From the NCBI GenBank assembly GCA_049302575.1, contig JBAQMG010000014.1:1-46177 (forward strand): a stretch of 46,177 nt of DNA, read 5' to 3'. The translations under genes were made by a program, and so were the position numbers. The notes below the pieces were generated by a model that had not been told where the DNA came from, did no database searches, and saw nothing but the letters and a program-made list of their open reading frames with translations. Numbering within the stretch: the stretch's first letter is position 1; each line of letters starts with the position of its first letter. Shown here piece after piece: positions 28,103 through 36,593 of the stretch. The stretch comes from JBAQMG01 sp049302575. GTDB lineage: Bacteria; Bacillota; Desulfitobacteriia; Desulfitobacteriales; Desulfitobacteriaceae.

Positions 28103-29218
28103 TTGGCTACGGTAAGTTTGGAAATAATCAAAGAAGACTCCCGTACAAGAGCTCGTTTAGGTAAGCTTCATACCCCTCACGGGGTAATTGATACACCGGT
28201 GTTCATGCCGGTGGGGACTCAGGCTACCGTAAAGACCATGACACCTGAGGAACTTAAGGAATTGGGCGCTCAAATAATTCTGAGTAACACCTACCACCTG
28301 TTTTTAAGACCAGGACACGAGTTGATTGCAGAGGCTGGGGGCTTACATACCTTTATGCACTGGGATCGAGCAATCTTAACTGATAGCGGTGGATTTCAGG
28401 TCTTTAGCCTAGGGGATTTACGCAAGATCCAGGAAGAGGGAGTAGAATTTCGTTCTCATATTGATGGCTCACGGCGCTTTTTAAGTCCAGAGATTGCAAC
28501 CCAAGTTCAGATGGCCTTAGGCGCGGATATTATTATGGCTTTTGATGAGTGCGCACCTTACCCCTGTACTCATGAATATGCTAAGAATTCCTTGGAACGG
28601 ACCAGCCGTTGGGCAAAACGCTGTCAGGAGGCTTTGACGACTAGCGATCATCAAGCCTTATTTGGAATTGTTCAAGGGGGTATCTATCAGGATCTGCGTA
28701 GACAAAGTGCGGAACAAACTGTGGAACTGGATTTACCGGGCTATGCGATCGGCGGACTAAGTGTTGGAGAACCTAAGGAACTTATGTATGAAGTACTGGA
28801 TTATACAGTGGAGCTTCTACCTAAAAAAAAACCACGCTATCTGATGGGGGTTGGTTCACCAGATGCTTTAATAGAAGGAGTCATGCGTGGAATTGATATG
28901 TTTGACTGTGTTTTGCCGACTAGGATTGCCCGAAATGGAACAGCGATGACCCGTTACGGTAAAGTTGTCGTGCGCAATGCTGAGGCTGCCCATAATTTTT
29001 CACCGCTGGATTCGACCTGTGCTTGTTACACCTGTCGCAATTTTTCACGGGCCTATATTCGTCATTTGCTTAAGGCTGATGAGATACTTGGACTGCGTTT
29101 GATGAGTATTCATAATTTGCATTTTTTGCAGACTTTGATGCGGGAGATCAGGGAAGCAATACAGGAGGAGCGGTTGGTGGAGTATCGGCAGAAGTTTTTT
29201 GGGGATTATGGGTACTGA
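28103..29218 (+). CDS. tgt: Queuine tRNA-ribosyltransferase
   Basis: Exchanges G34 for preQ1 in GUN-anticodon tRNAs. 371 aa, standard for bacteria. Motifs: HGVIDTPVFMPVGTQATVK at about residues 25-43, ILTDSGGFQVFSLGDLRKI near 92-110 with the general-base Asp, FGIVQGGIYQDLR near 193-205, LPTRIARNGTAMT near 272-284, and zinc ligands CACYTCRNF..HL..H near 309-345. TTG 28103 follows AAAGGA at 28093-28098. The usual upstream neighbour queA is missing here; yajC-secD-secF follow as usual. Confidence 0.96.
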   Translation: MATVSLEIIKEDSRTRARLGKLHTPHGVIDTPVFMPVGTQATVKTMTPEELKELGAQIILSNTYHLFLRPGHELIAEAGGLHTFMHWDRAILTDSGGFQVFSLGDLRKIQEEGVEFRSHIDGSRRFLSPEIATQVQMALGADIIMAFDECAPYPCTHEYAKNSLERTSRWAKRCQEALTTSDHQALFGIVQGGIYQDLRRQSAEQTVELDLPGYAIGGLSVGEPKELMYEVLDYTVELLPKKKPRYLMGVGSPDALIEGVMRGIDMFDCVLPTRIARNGTAMTRYGKVVVRNAEAAHNFSPLDSTCACYTCRNFSRAYIRHLLKADEILGLRLMSIHNLHFLQTLMREIREAIQEERLVEYRQKFFGDYGY

Positions 29219-29319
29219 GAAAGAAAGCACACTTCTTTTAATAATCTACTAATAACTAGCCTACTCATGAGTGGATTGTATTCCCATTAATTTCCTAAGT
29301 CAAGAGATTATCTCTTACA

Positions 29320-29345
29320 TAGTGCATAATGCATTATGCATTAAT
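29320..29345. repeat. Perfect 18-base palindrome of the AT repeat family
   Basis: TGCATAATGCATTATGCA at 29323-29340 is fully self-complementary. It lies between tgt and yajC, 20 bases upstream of the sigma-H-like promoter. Confidence 0.7.
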
Positions 29346-29359
29346 AGATATCGTCTCTT

Positions 29360-29389
29360 GCAGGATTTATGAATCAGAACGCTGAATAG
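29360..29389 (+). promoter_or_regulatory. Sigma-H-like promoter upstream of yajC
   Basis: GCAGGATTT (AGGATTT at 29362-29368), a 12-base spacer and GCTGAATAG (29381-29389) match the Bacillus sigma-H consensus RnAGGAwww-N11/12-RnnGAATww at every defined position. It has the same spacing as the copy upstream of the CWB2 gene. Confidence 0.5.
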
Positions 29390-29424
29390 TGTTTATGATA
29401 TTAAAAAAGGGGGAATTTTTAACA

Positions 29425-29778
29425 ATGCCTAGTAATGCAACACTTACCTTAGTCGGTTATTTCGTGGTCTTTTTCGGTATTATGTATTTTCTGATGATCA
29501 GACCTCAACAAAAACAACAAAAGCAACGCCAAGCTATGCTCAGCAGTATTAAGGTCAGGGATAAGATCATAACCAGTGGTGGGATTTATGGTAAGGTTAT
29601 GAAAGTCAAAGATGAGTCCATTCTTGTGCAAATCGCTGATAAAGTAGAAGTTGAAGTGGCCAAATCTGGAATTGTCAGCATTGAAAACCGTGAAGTGACT
29701 GTGGAAAAAGACAAAAAGAGTAATGATAAAGTCAGACTAGCAAAAGAAGATACCCCAGCCAAAGCTAGCGAAGAATAA
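29425..29778 (+). CDS. yajC: Preprotein translocase accessory protein YajC
   Basis: Small single-span subunit of the SecDF-YajC complex. From ATG 29425 it is 117 aa: a short outside tail, membrane helix at about residues 7-24, the family signature FLMIRPQQKQQKQRQ, then the cytoplasmic domain with VRDKIITSGGIYGKVMKVKDE and a charged Lys/Glu tail. The alternative in-frame start at 29389 would add 12 residues ahead of the AAAAAGGGGGAA ribosome site (29405-29415), so 29425 is preferred. Confidence 0.93.
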   Translation: MPSNATLTLVGYFVVFFGIMYFLMIRPQQKQQKQRQAMLSSIKVRDKIITSGGIYGKVMKVKDESILVQIADKVEVEVAKSGIVSIENREVTVEKDKKSNDKVRLAKEDTPAKASEE

Positions 29779-29795
29779 GCAAGCATTAATTCAAA

Positions 29796-29828
29796 AAAAG
29801 CAAGTGATCGAACAGACCACTTGCTTTT
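29796..29828 (+). terminator. Terminator after yajC
   Basis: AAAAGCAAGTG (29796-29806) pairs with CACTTGCTTTT (29818-29828) around an 11-base loop; the symmetrical A- and T-runs could make it bidirectional. Confidence 0.8.
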
Positions 29829-29883
29829 CTTAAAATGCTTTTCCTTGTATCGAACCTCGTGCAGCTCACCTCGAACCTCGAAT

Positions 29884-29913
29884 TTGACACTTGGACAACC
29901 CTAGCATTATAAT
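29884..29913 (+). promoter_or_regulatory. Sigma-A promoter of secD-secF
   Basis: Consensus TTGACA (29884-29889), 18-base spacer, consensus TATAAT (29908-29913), 49 bases before the secD start. It makes secDF a transcription unit separate from yajC. Confidence 0.8.
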
Positions 29914-29962
29914 AAAGTTTGGTATGGGCAAGATCCCATTAATTTAAAAGGGAGGAAAGCAG

Positions 29963-31198
29963 ATGAGAAGGGGAAACATCATCAAACTAGTAGCACTCGT
30001 GTTACTGGTTGCAGCAGCCATAACACTCTCTATTAAGCCCCTTACGGATCCCCAAAAGGGTATTCAATTGGGACTTGACCTTAGAGGCGGGGTTCATTTA
30101 GTGCTTCAGGCTGAGGCAGGAAAAGATGGCAAAGCAATCACCAAGGATGACATTGACAAAGCTAAAGCAATTATCGCCAAACGGGTTAATGAGATGGGGG
30201 TTTCTGAACCCATCGTTCAAGCTGATTATGATAAAAAGCGAGTTATCGTCGATATCGCAGGAATTCAAGATCCAGATAAAGCGGTAGAAATAATCAAGAC
30301 CACGGCTAAGTTGACCTTTAGAGACCCCTTGGGGAATATTGTTTTGGGGGGAGACCAACTCAGTGATGCCAAAGCGGGTCAAGGGCAACAAACTGGAGCA
30401 TTTGTGGTTAATCTAACCTTTACTTCTGATGGGGCCAAGAAGTTCGCTGATTTGACAAGTAGATTCCTGAATCAACGGATTGGGGTATATTTAGATGATA
30501 AAATCCTAACTAATCCTACTGTACAGTCAACCATAGCTAATGGTCAGGCTGAGATTACGGGTTATTCAACCTTGGATGCAGCTGCTAATGATGCTGTGCT
30601 CATGCGTTCAGGTTCATTGCCTGTCAGCATGACAATTGTCGAGAAACGACAAGTAGGGGCGTCCTTAGGAGTAGACTCCTTGCACAAGAGTATCAAAGCC
30701 GGGATCTATGGACTTATATTTATCTTCGCTTTCATGCTCCTCTTTTACAAGGTTCCGGGAGTTGTGGCGGATTTCTCGATCATCGCCTATGGACTGATTG
30801 TTCTTTGGGTATTGTACCTCTTTGGATCCGTCTTAACCCTACCTGGTATAGCAGGCTTCATCCTGTCGATCGGGATGGCGGTTGATTTTAATATCATTAT
30901 TTATGAACGGATTAAAGAAGAGCTGCGCTTAGGTAAGTCCTTGCGCGCTGCCGTAGAAGCTGGGTTTAGCAGAGCGTTTGTTACGGTTATTGATGCTCAC
31001 GTTACAACCCTGATTACAGCTGCGACGTTATATTTTTTAACCACCGGCTCAGTCAGAGGGTTTGCAATTACTCTGGGTGTTGGTATTTTGGCCAGTTTGT
31101 TTACGGCAATTACCCTCACCAGGTTGGTATTACGCTTAGTTGTAGGGATTAGTCCCAAACAAAATACATTTTGGTATGGCGTTAGGAGGGATGCATAA
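29963..31198 (+). CDS. secD: Protein translocase subunit SecD
   Basis: Proton-driven partner of SecYEG that pulls exported proteins outward. 411 aa, the short Firmicute form. N-terminal membrane span at 7-25, GIQLGLDLRGGVHLVLQ at about residues 34-50, the periplasmic-equivalent P1 domain, then five transmembrane helices with SIGMAVDFNIIIYERIKEEL near 301-320 and a conserved final GFAITLGVGILASLFTAI. AAGGGAGGAAAG precedes ATG 29963. TAA overlaps the secF ATG by one base. Confidence 0.96.
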   Translation: MRRGNIIKLVALVLLVAAAITLSIKPLTDPQKGIQLGLDLRGGVHLVLQAEAGKDGKAITKDDIDKAKAIIAKRVNEMGVSEPIVQADYDKKRVIVDIAGIQDPDKAVEIIKTTAKLTFRDPLGNIVLGGDQLSDAKAGQGQQTGAFVVNLTFTSDGAKKFADLTSRFLNQRIGVYLDDKILTNPTVQSTIANGQAEITGYSTLDAAANDAVLMRSGSLPVSMTIVEKRQVGASLGVDSLHKSIKAGIYGLIFIFAFMLLFYKVPGVVADFSIIAYGLIVLWVLYLFGSVLTLPGIAGFILSIGMAVDFNIIIYERIKEELRLGKSLRAAVEAGFSRAFVTVIDAHVTTLITAATLYFLTTGSVRGFAITLGVGILASLFTAITLTRLVLRLVVGISPKQNTFWYGVRRDA

Positions 31199-32178
31199 TG
31201 GCTCGTAAGGAGGATACTGCTAAACCTATAGCAACTTCAAAAACTCCTAATGCCGCACCGGCTTCTTATGAACAGGTTCAAAAAATGCATCCTCTCTACT
31301 TTAACATTGTTAGGAAGCGCTACTGGTGGTTTGCACTTTCACTCTTGTTTATTATCCCGGGTATCATTTCGCTTTTCCTTCATGGACTAAATACAGGAAT
31401 TGACTTTAAGGGTGGGACGATGCTTGATGTCACTTTCAATAAGGCAGTCACCCAAACTGTAGTTTCGGATACCTTGAAATCTGTAGGACTAGAAGGTTCT
31501 GTGCAATTATCCAATGGCAATACAGAAGCCCTCATTCGGACAGTCGCCTTAGAAGAAGATCAACGAAATAAATTGCTTTCTGCATTCCAACAACAAGTCG
31601 GCGAGTTTGACAAGAGCACACTTAAGGAAGACAAGGTTGGGGCTGCCATAGGAAACGAACTCACTCAGAACGCTTTATGGGCCTTGGTAATCGCTTGCGG
31701 CTTGATGATTGCCTATATTACAGTTCGGTTCCAATTTGTTTATGCTATCTCTGGAATTGCCGCCTTGTTGCATGATGTTCTACTGACCGTGGGAATCTTT
31801 TCACTCTTTCAATGGCAGATTGACGCCTCGTTTATCGCCGCCATTCTCACGATTTTTGGTTATTCCATTAATGATACGGTGATTATCTTTGATAGAATAC
31901 GTGAAAATGAAGCTCGCCTGAAACGTGGAGATAGTTATGAGGACATGGTTGATAAATCAGTCTGGCAAACCATGAGACGCTCGATTAATACGGTCATTAC
32001 AGTGCTCATTGCCTTGTTGTCAGTTTATATTTTTGGCGGAGAATCCACGAAAGTATTTGCTTTGACCATGCTGATCGGCGTTTTTAGTGGAGCCTATTCT
32101 TCGATTTTCAATGCCAGTCAGATTTTGGTAGAGATTAAGAACCGCTTGAAAGTAAGGACAGTTCGGACTAAAGCCTAA
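31198..32178 (+). CDS. secF: Protein translocase subunit SecF
   Basis: Second half of the SecDF exporter motor. 326 aa; an unusual hydrophilic N-terminus of about 35 residues (KEDTAKPIATSKTPNAAP) precedes the first span. Family motifs: GLNTGIDFKGGTMLDVTF near 62-79, the domain LTIFGYSINDTVIIFDRIREN near 217-237, and MRRSINTVITVLIALLSVY. The start overlaps the secD stop. Confidence 0.96.
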   Translation: MARKEDTAKPIATSKTPNAAPASYEQVQKMHPLYFNIVRKRYWWFALSLLFIIPGIISLFLHGLNTGIDFKGGTMLDVTFNKAVTQTVVSDTLKSVGLEGSVQLSNGNTEALIRTVALEEDQRNKLLSAFQQQVGEFDKSTLKEDKVGAAIGNELTQNALWALVIACGLMIAYITVRFQFVYAISGIAALLHDVLLTVGIFSLFQWQIDASFIAAILTIFGYSINDTVIIFDRIRENEARLKRGDSYEDMVDKSVWQTMRRSINTVITVLIALLSVYIFGGESTKVFALTMLIGVFSGAYSSIFNASQILVEIKNRLKVRTVRTKA

Positions 32179-32180
32179 AG

Positions 32181-32203
32181 TTTAATGCATAATGCATAAT
32201 TTT
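32181..32203. repeat. AT-rich repeat copy after secF
   Basis: TTTAATGCATAATGCATAAT with a following T-run directly after the secF stop; same core as copies at 9864, 16689 and 29320. Confidence 0.6.
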
Positions 32204-32265
32204 TCTTCACCGTTCTTGAAGATATTCATTAAATAGAGACTTGGAATAGTGAATAATGGGGACTT

Positions 32266-32303
32266 AAAATAGGGATCTTGACGGATGTCAAGATCCCTAT
32301 TTT
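32266..32303. terminator. Strong bidirectional terminator after secF
   Basis: A 17-bp perfect stem, 32266-32282 with 32287-32303, core AGGGATCTTGAC/GTCAAGATCCCT, four-base loop GGAT, flanked by AAAA and TTTT so it could work on both strands. Confidence 0.9.
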
Positions 32304-32398
32304 CAAAGGCATCACACCGGCCTTCGCTAAGCCTTGGTGCCAGCTGAGTCTCTTAATACTGCTAGTTTGCCTAGCGGGTTTTTGAGGAGGGAATTAGC

Positions 32399-33181
32399 GT
32401 GCATAAGTATCGCTTAGAACTACGAATTATCCTAATCTCACTAGTTGTCGCTTTAATTATCGTCATTGTTGAATTTTTAAGTGTTAATCACTGGGGCCTA
32501 CCCGATAAGCAAACCCACATAGAAACGCTGCCAACAAGTAATACTAGCCAACAGAATGATAGTAGCCAACAAGCTGTAATAAATCAGCAAGAGTTACCTA
32601 AGGCCTTGGAGGTAACTACTCCTCAAATGGTTAACACTAAGATCGTAACGTTGGGGGATTCTTTTACTTTTGGTTACCCAGCAGGACAGGATTATTCTTG
32701 GACAAAACGCTTAGAGAAAGTGTTAAATCAGCCTGTAGTAAATAAAGGAAAGGTTGGACAAACGACGCAAGATCTTCTTCGGCGCTTTGATAAGGATGTA
32801 ATTCAGGAAAAGCCTGGCCGTGTGATTATTTTCGCAGGAACAGGTGATGCTCTGCGCGGGGGTAGTCTTCAAAAATATCAAGTCAATATTCAAGCACTTG
32901 TCGCTGAGGCACGTTCCAATAAGATCACTCCCATTTTAGCGCTTCCCTTACCATATCCTGGCACCCAAGAAAAGATTAAGGCCATGAGAGCATGGGAGTT
33001 AGGTTTCGCGCAAACAGAAAAGCTTGTCCTTCTCAATTTTGATTCAGTCCTTTTCGATGCTAACGGGAAATTTTTAAGTAATCTTTCAGGAGACCGAACA
33101 TATCCCTCCGTGAAGGGATACGAAGTCATGGGAGATTATGCTGCAAGCGTACTTAGTAATTCGTTCGTTTTTCAAGACTAA
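32399..33181 (+). CDS. Exported SGNH/GDSL-fold protein with altered active site
   Basis: 260 aa. N-terminal membrane anchor at about 9-28, a Ser/Gln-rich linker to about residue 75, then an SGNH-hydrolase-like domain beginning VTLGDSFTFGYPAG with S88. Block III, normally GxND, reads AGTGDAL, and the terminal DxxH reads D232-R-T-Y235, so two canonical active-site positions are changed. It may be a non-catalytic carbohydrate-binding relative or use another geometry. GTG 32399 follows GAGGAGGGAAT. It stands alone between secF and the CWB2 gene and may modify wall polymers; substrate unknown. Confidence 0.75.
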   Translation: MHKYRLELRIILISLVVALIIVIVEFLSVNHWGLPDKQTHIETLPTSNTSQQNDSSQQAVINQQELPKALEVTTPQMVNTKIVTLGDSFTFGYPAGQDYSWTKRLEKVLNQPVVNKGKVGQTTQDLLRRFDKDVIQEKPGRVIIFAGTGDALRGGSLQKYQVNIQALVAEARSNKITPILALPLPYPGTQEKIKAMRAWELGFAQTEKLVLLNFDSVLFDANGKFLSNLSGDRTYPSVKGYEVMGDYAASVLSNSFVFQD

Positions 33182-33217
33182 AACTCACGGAAAAATTGGG
33201 AAAAGGTTAAAATCCTT

Positions 33218-33247
33218 GCAGGAATTAGCTTATGGTTCGGCGAATAC
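33218..33247 (+). promoter_or_regulatory. Sigma-H-like promoter of the CWB2 gene
   Basis: GCAGGAATT (AGGAATT at 33220-33226), a 12-base spacer and GGCGAATAC (33239-33247) match the sigma-H consensus. It is the only good promoter in the 189-base gap and implies stationary-phase or pre-spore expression. Confidence 0.6.
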
Positions 33248-33370
33248 AAAAATAACCTATCTTTTTATAGAAGGAAGGAGAATACTTGCAATAATAAGTT
33301 AATAATAAATAGTTTTAGAAATGGTTTTTAACCCTAACTGAGGAGCAAGAGTAAAAGAGGAGGAAAAAAA

Positions 33371-36364
33371 ATGTTCAAAAAGACCAAACAAAAGCTGTTA
33401 AGAATTTGTCTGGCAGCAACAGTAACGATGTCCTTAACCCTAATTCCACTGGTAGTCAACGCAGCAACAACGACTATTTCTGGTACGGTAACCCGTCTGG
33501 GGGGAAACGATCGATATGCAACTGCGGCTTTAATAGCCCAAAAAGGTTGGACGGGAGTTTCAGATAATGTCGTACTCTCCGCAGGAATGACTGACAATCT
33601 GGTGGATGCCTTAGCCGCTGGACCCTTAGCGTTTAAATTGAAGGCTCCCATTGTTTTAACCGACGAAGGGCAAAGCCTGAATTCATTTGCTAAAGCAGAA
33701 TTATTACGTCTTAAACCTAAAACGGTCTACATAACCAGTGGCACCGGGGTGATTAAGTCGACAGTACTTGATGAACTCCAAGCTATGGGCATGACCACGA
33801 TTCAGTTAGGTGGTTCCGACCGCTATGAAACTTCCGTAAACATCGCCAAAGAAATGGTCAAGCAAGGCGTGAATATTAGCAGTGTTATGCTCGCGGCTGG
33901 CTGGGTTAGTCCGGCAGATGCCTTGTCTGCAGCTTCAATTGCTGCGACACAGGAAATTCCGATTTTGAGTACGACAAAAGACGAGCTTCCTGCCACGGTT
34001 AAAACCTATCTGGAGAGTATCAAGGCAAACGTTGCCAATTCCTATGTCATTGGTGGGATTGGGGTGGTTTCTGATAATGTCAAAGGACAATTGCCCGGCA
34101 CGGTTAGCCGTTACTCTGGTCAAGATAGGTATGCGACAAATGTGGAAGTACTGAAGAACTTCACGAAGCAATACAAGAATAAAAAGGTCTATGTCGCTAA
34201 TGGGGAATCCTTGGTCGACGCCTTGGCAGGAGTACCTTTGGCAGCAGCTGGCCAAGCACCGATTGTTCTGATCAATCAACAATTGGCTGAGGCTACGAAG
34301 GACTTTGTGAAGTTGAATATGTCTACACAGGAGATGGTTGCTTTAGGAGGCGAAGGCGTTGTTCCTTCAGCAGGGCTGAACGCCTTAACTACTGTGAGTT
34401 CTTATGCAACCGATAACGCCGCAGAGGGCTCAACGGATGTCACTAAACCAGTAGAAATTGCGGATAATGTCTTAATTACAGGAAACAACGTAACTCTTGA
34501 AAATGCCAAAATCGATTACAGTGTTTATGTAAAAGGTGATAATGTCACTCTGAGCAACCTAAACGTCAAAGGAACGGTCTTTGTGGATCCGGGAGTCAAT
34601 GGCTCGGCAACCTTAGATGGCGTAACCGCTGCCAATATTGTGATCCTCTCCGGAGCACCGCACAGTATTAAGATTACGAGTTCAAGCTCAGGACAGATCA
34701 CAATTAGCTCAGATGGCAATACGAATGTGGTACTTAGCTCGGTAACTACCAATGGCGTGTCTATTCAAACAGCAATGGTTTATCAAACAGATTCAGCCGG
34801 TCATCAAGTAAAAACGGGTACGATCACGATTACAAGTGGGGCTGGAAATAATCTGGGGGCTGTGACTATTACCAGTGATCCTGGAAAGACCACAGAGGTT
34901 AATTTGAGTGGGACCATTACTCAGCCTATTACTGTTGTAGGACAAGGTGGTACTTCCATTACTGCTGCCGCTGGCACAGTCGTCGCTAATATTACTTCCA
35001 ATACAAACAATTTAACCTTAGCCGGAGCCGGAACGTATACAGCCGTAGTAGCTCAAAGTGGTACTCTGACAGCTGCACCTGGTACTGTGTTGCCATCAGT
35101 CACTGTTGCCGCTACGAGTGCTACTCAGACAATAACTTTAGCTGGAAATATCGGGAATGTAATCCAGACTCAAGGAAATGTAACCTTGGCGGCAGGTGCT
35201 ACAGTGGCAACTATGACTAGTACGGCTAGCAATGCCACGATTAATGTTCCACCTGGTGCCAGTATCGGCAGCCTAACAGGCTCAACTGGCGTCACTGTCA
35301 GCGGTGGTGGTACAGTTAATGGTCAGGTTACAAGCTCAACAACACCGAGTGCACCACCTGCGGGAACAACAACTCCGGGAACAGGTGGAGGCAGTAGCGG
35401 TGGTAGCAGTGGAGGTGGCGGAGGTCATGTGACGCCGGCGCCAATCGTGCTCTCTATCACAAGCGCAGCGACAGGGGCGTATATAGCTTCTGTAAGTGGA
35501 TCAATAATAACAATCACTCCTAGCGTCTCAGCTTTTAAACAGCCCAATCTCAAACTGGATCAAAATGCTTCTATGAACATAACAGTGAACAGAACAGGAA
35601 CATCCTATAATTTGGGAACTTGGAATTTAACAAATTCTGCTTCCGGTAATGACCTCTTTTCGGTAGCTAACGCTCCGAATCTTGATATGCTGCAAACTCT
35701 AGAAATCCTCAAGGCGACAGGAATTTCAAGCTCGGCCATTTTCAGTGCGATAGACTTTCATGGTATCTTGACTCAAGCCCAACTGATGAATCCAACAAAT
35801 AAGGCTATGGTGTACACTAAAATGGCGGATATATTCACGCAAGCGGGTAACACAAGTTCGACCAATGCATTTTACCAAGCTCTAAATTTACCGGGAATGT
35901 ACGCAGCTGCGGATTCCACGACCCAAGGCCAGCTTAGGGCGATTATTGACACAGCAGTATTACCCCTAAGTGCTGGAGTGAATGCTTCGACGTTATTAGA
36001 TCCAAAAACATCGGCAACTGCAGTGGCTACTTTAACAAGCTCGGGGAAGATGAATACCTTCTTCAATAACATTAATTTCCAACTACTCTTCGATGATTTA
36101 AGTGCTTCGATTAATAAAGGGGCTATTTTCACTGCAATTGACTTCACTTCACTGTATAATGCGATTTCCACGTTGCCTCCATTGAATAAAATGGCAGTTT
36201 ACCTGGACGCTGCCTCTCTCTATCAAGCCGCTTTAACAGTAAATACTGGGGATAACATTGATTATGGCGCATTATTAGGATTAGTTATAACGAGCCCCAA
36301 TTCAGTAACCTTGACCTTATCGAATGCTAATGGGACGAGGAGCTATTCGGTTATTAAGGGCTAA
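33371..36364 (+). CDS. Secreted cell-wall-binding (CWB2) surface protein with novel C-terminal repeats
   Basis: 997 aa. Signal peptide (positive start, hydrophobic LAATVTMSLTLIPLVVNA, cleavage near residue 32). Three CWB2 (PF04122) units at about 38-130, 140-230 and 235-340, with the RLGGNDRYATA/QLGGSDRYETS/RYSGQDRYATN openings; such triplets bind anionic wall polymer in Clostridia. Residues about 365-655 are Thr/Ser/Val-rich and beta-helix-like. A Gly/Ser/Pro linker occupies about 656-690. The C-terminal 300 residues are helical and unfamiliar, with two related units near 787-850 and 916-975 (SAIFSAIDF and GAIFTAIDF). Probably an S-layer-like or adhesin protein; function of the end is unknown. 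Confidence 0.88.
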   Translation: MFKKTKQKLLRICLAATVTMSLTLIPLVVNAATTTISGTVTRLGGNDRYATAALIAQKGWTGVSDNVVLSAGMTDNLVDALAAGPLAFKLKAPIVLTDEGQSLNSFAKAELLRLKPKTVYITSGTGVIKSTVLDELQAMGMTTIQLGGSDRYETSVNIAKEMVKQGVNISSVMLAAGWVSPADALSAASIAATQEIPILSTTKDELPATVKTYLESIKANVANSYVIGGIGVVSDNVKGQLPGTVSRYSGQDRYATNVEVLKNFTKQYKNKKVYVANGESLVDALAGVPLAAAGQAPIVLINQQLAEATKDFVKLNMSTQEMVALGGEGVVPSAGLNALTTVSSYATDNAAEGSTDVTKPVEIADNVLITGNNVTLENAKIDYSVYVKGDNVTLSNLNVKGTVFVDPGVNGSATLDGVTAANIVILSGAPHSIKITSSSSGQITISSDGNTNVVLSSVTTNGVSIQTAMVYQTDSAGHQVKTGTITITSGAGNNLGAVTITSDPGKTTEVNLSGTITQPITVVGQGGTSITAAAGTVVANITSNTNNLTLAGAGTYTAVVAQSGTLTAAPGTVLPSVTVAATSATQTITLAGNIGNVIQTQGNVTLAAGATVATMTSTASNATINVPPGASIGSLTGSTGVTVSGGGTVNGQVTSSTTPSAPPAGTTTPGTGGGSSGGSSGGGGGHVTPAPIVLSITSAATGAYIASVSGSIITITPSVSAFKQPNLKLDQNASMNITVNRTGTSYNLGTWNLTNSASGNDLFSVANAPNLDMLQTLEILKATGISSSAIFSAIDFHGILTQAQLMNPTNKAMVYTKMADIFTQAGNTSSTNAFYQALNLPGMYAAADSTTQGQLRAIIDTAVLPLSAGVNASTLLDPKTSATAVATLTSSGKMNTFFNNINFQLLFDDLSASINKGAIFTAIDFTSLYNAISTLPPLNKMAVYLDAASLYQAALTVNTGDNIDYGALLGLVITSPNSVTLTLSNANGTRSYSVIKG

Positions 36365-36426
36365 TAATCAACCAGTCAATCGATTTTCTTAGTCCGTTTG
36401 GACAGACCGAAGGTTTTATGGTTAGT

Positions 36427-36459
36427 ATACAGAGAGTTGGTTTCTCCAACTCTCTGTAT
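36427..36459 (+). terminator. Terminator after the CWB2 gene
   Basis: Perfect 14-bp stem ATACAGAGAGTTGG (36427-36440) with CCAACTCTCTGTAT (36446-36459), loop TTTCT. The T-run after it is poor. Confidence 0.75.
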
Positions 36460-36593
36460 TTATGTGGTCTAATCACAGGTGGGTAAGTTCTGTCTAAAAA
36501 AGCAATTTCCTTAATCACATTTAAAGGAAAAACAAAAACCATCGCGAATATCAAAAAGTTGACAAAGTTTTCGTGGCTGATTAGGAGGACATC

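Noticed and set aside
27934..28164. 76-aa open frame overlapping the tgt start
   Set aside because: It lies in hairpin-rich DNA, has no ribosome site or recognisable domain, and overlaps tgt in another frame.
32304..32395. c-di-GMP or other riboswitch before the GDSL gene
   Set aside because: Hairpins with GGC..GCC are present, but no known riboswitch core was recognised, and part of the segment matches the dispersed repeat family.
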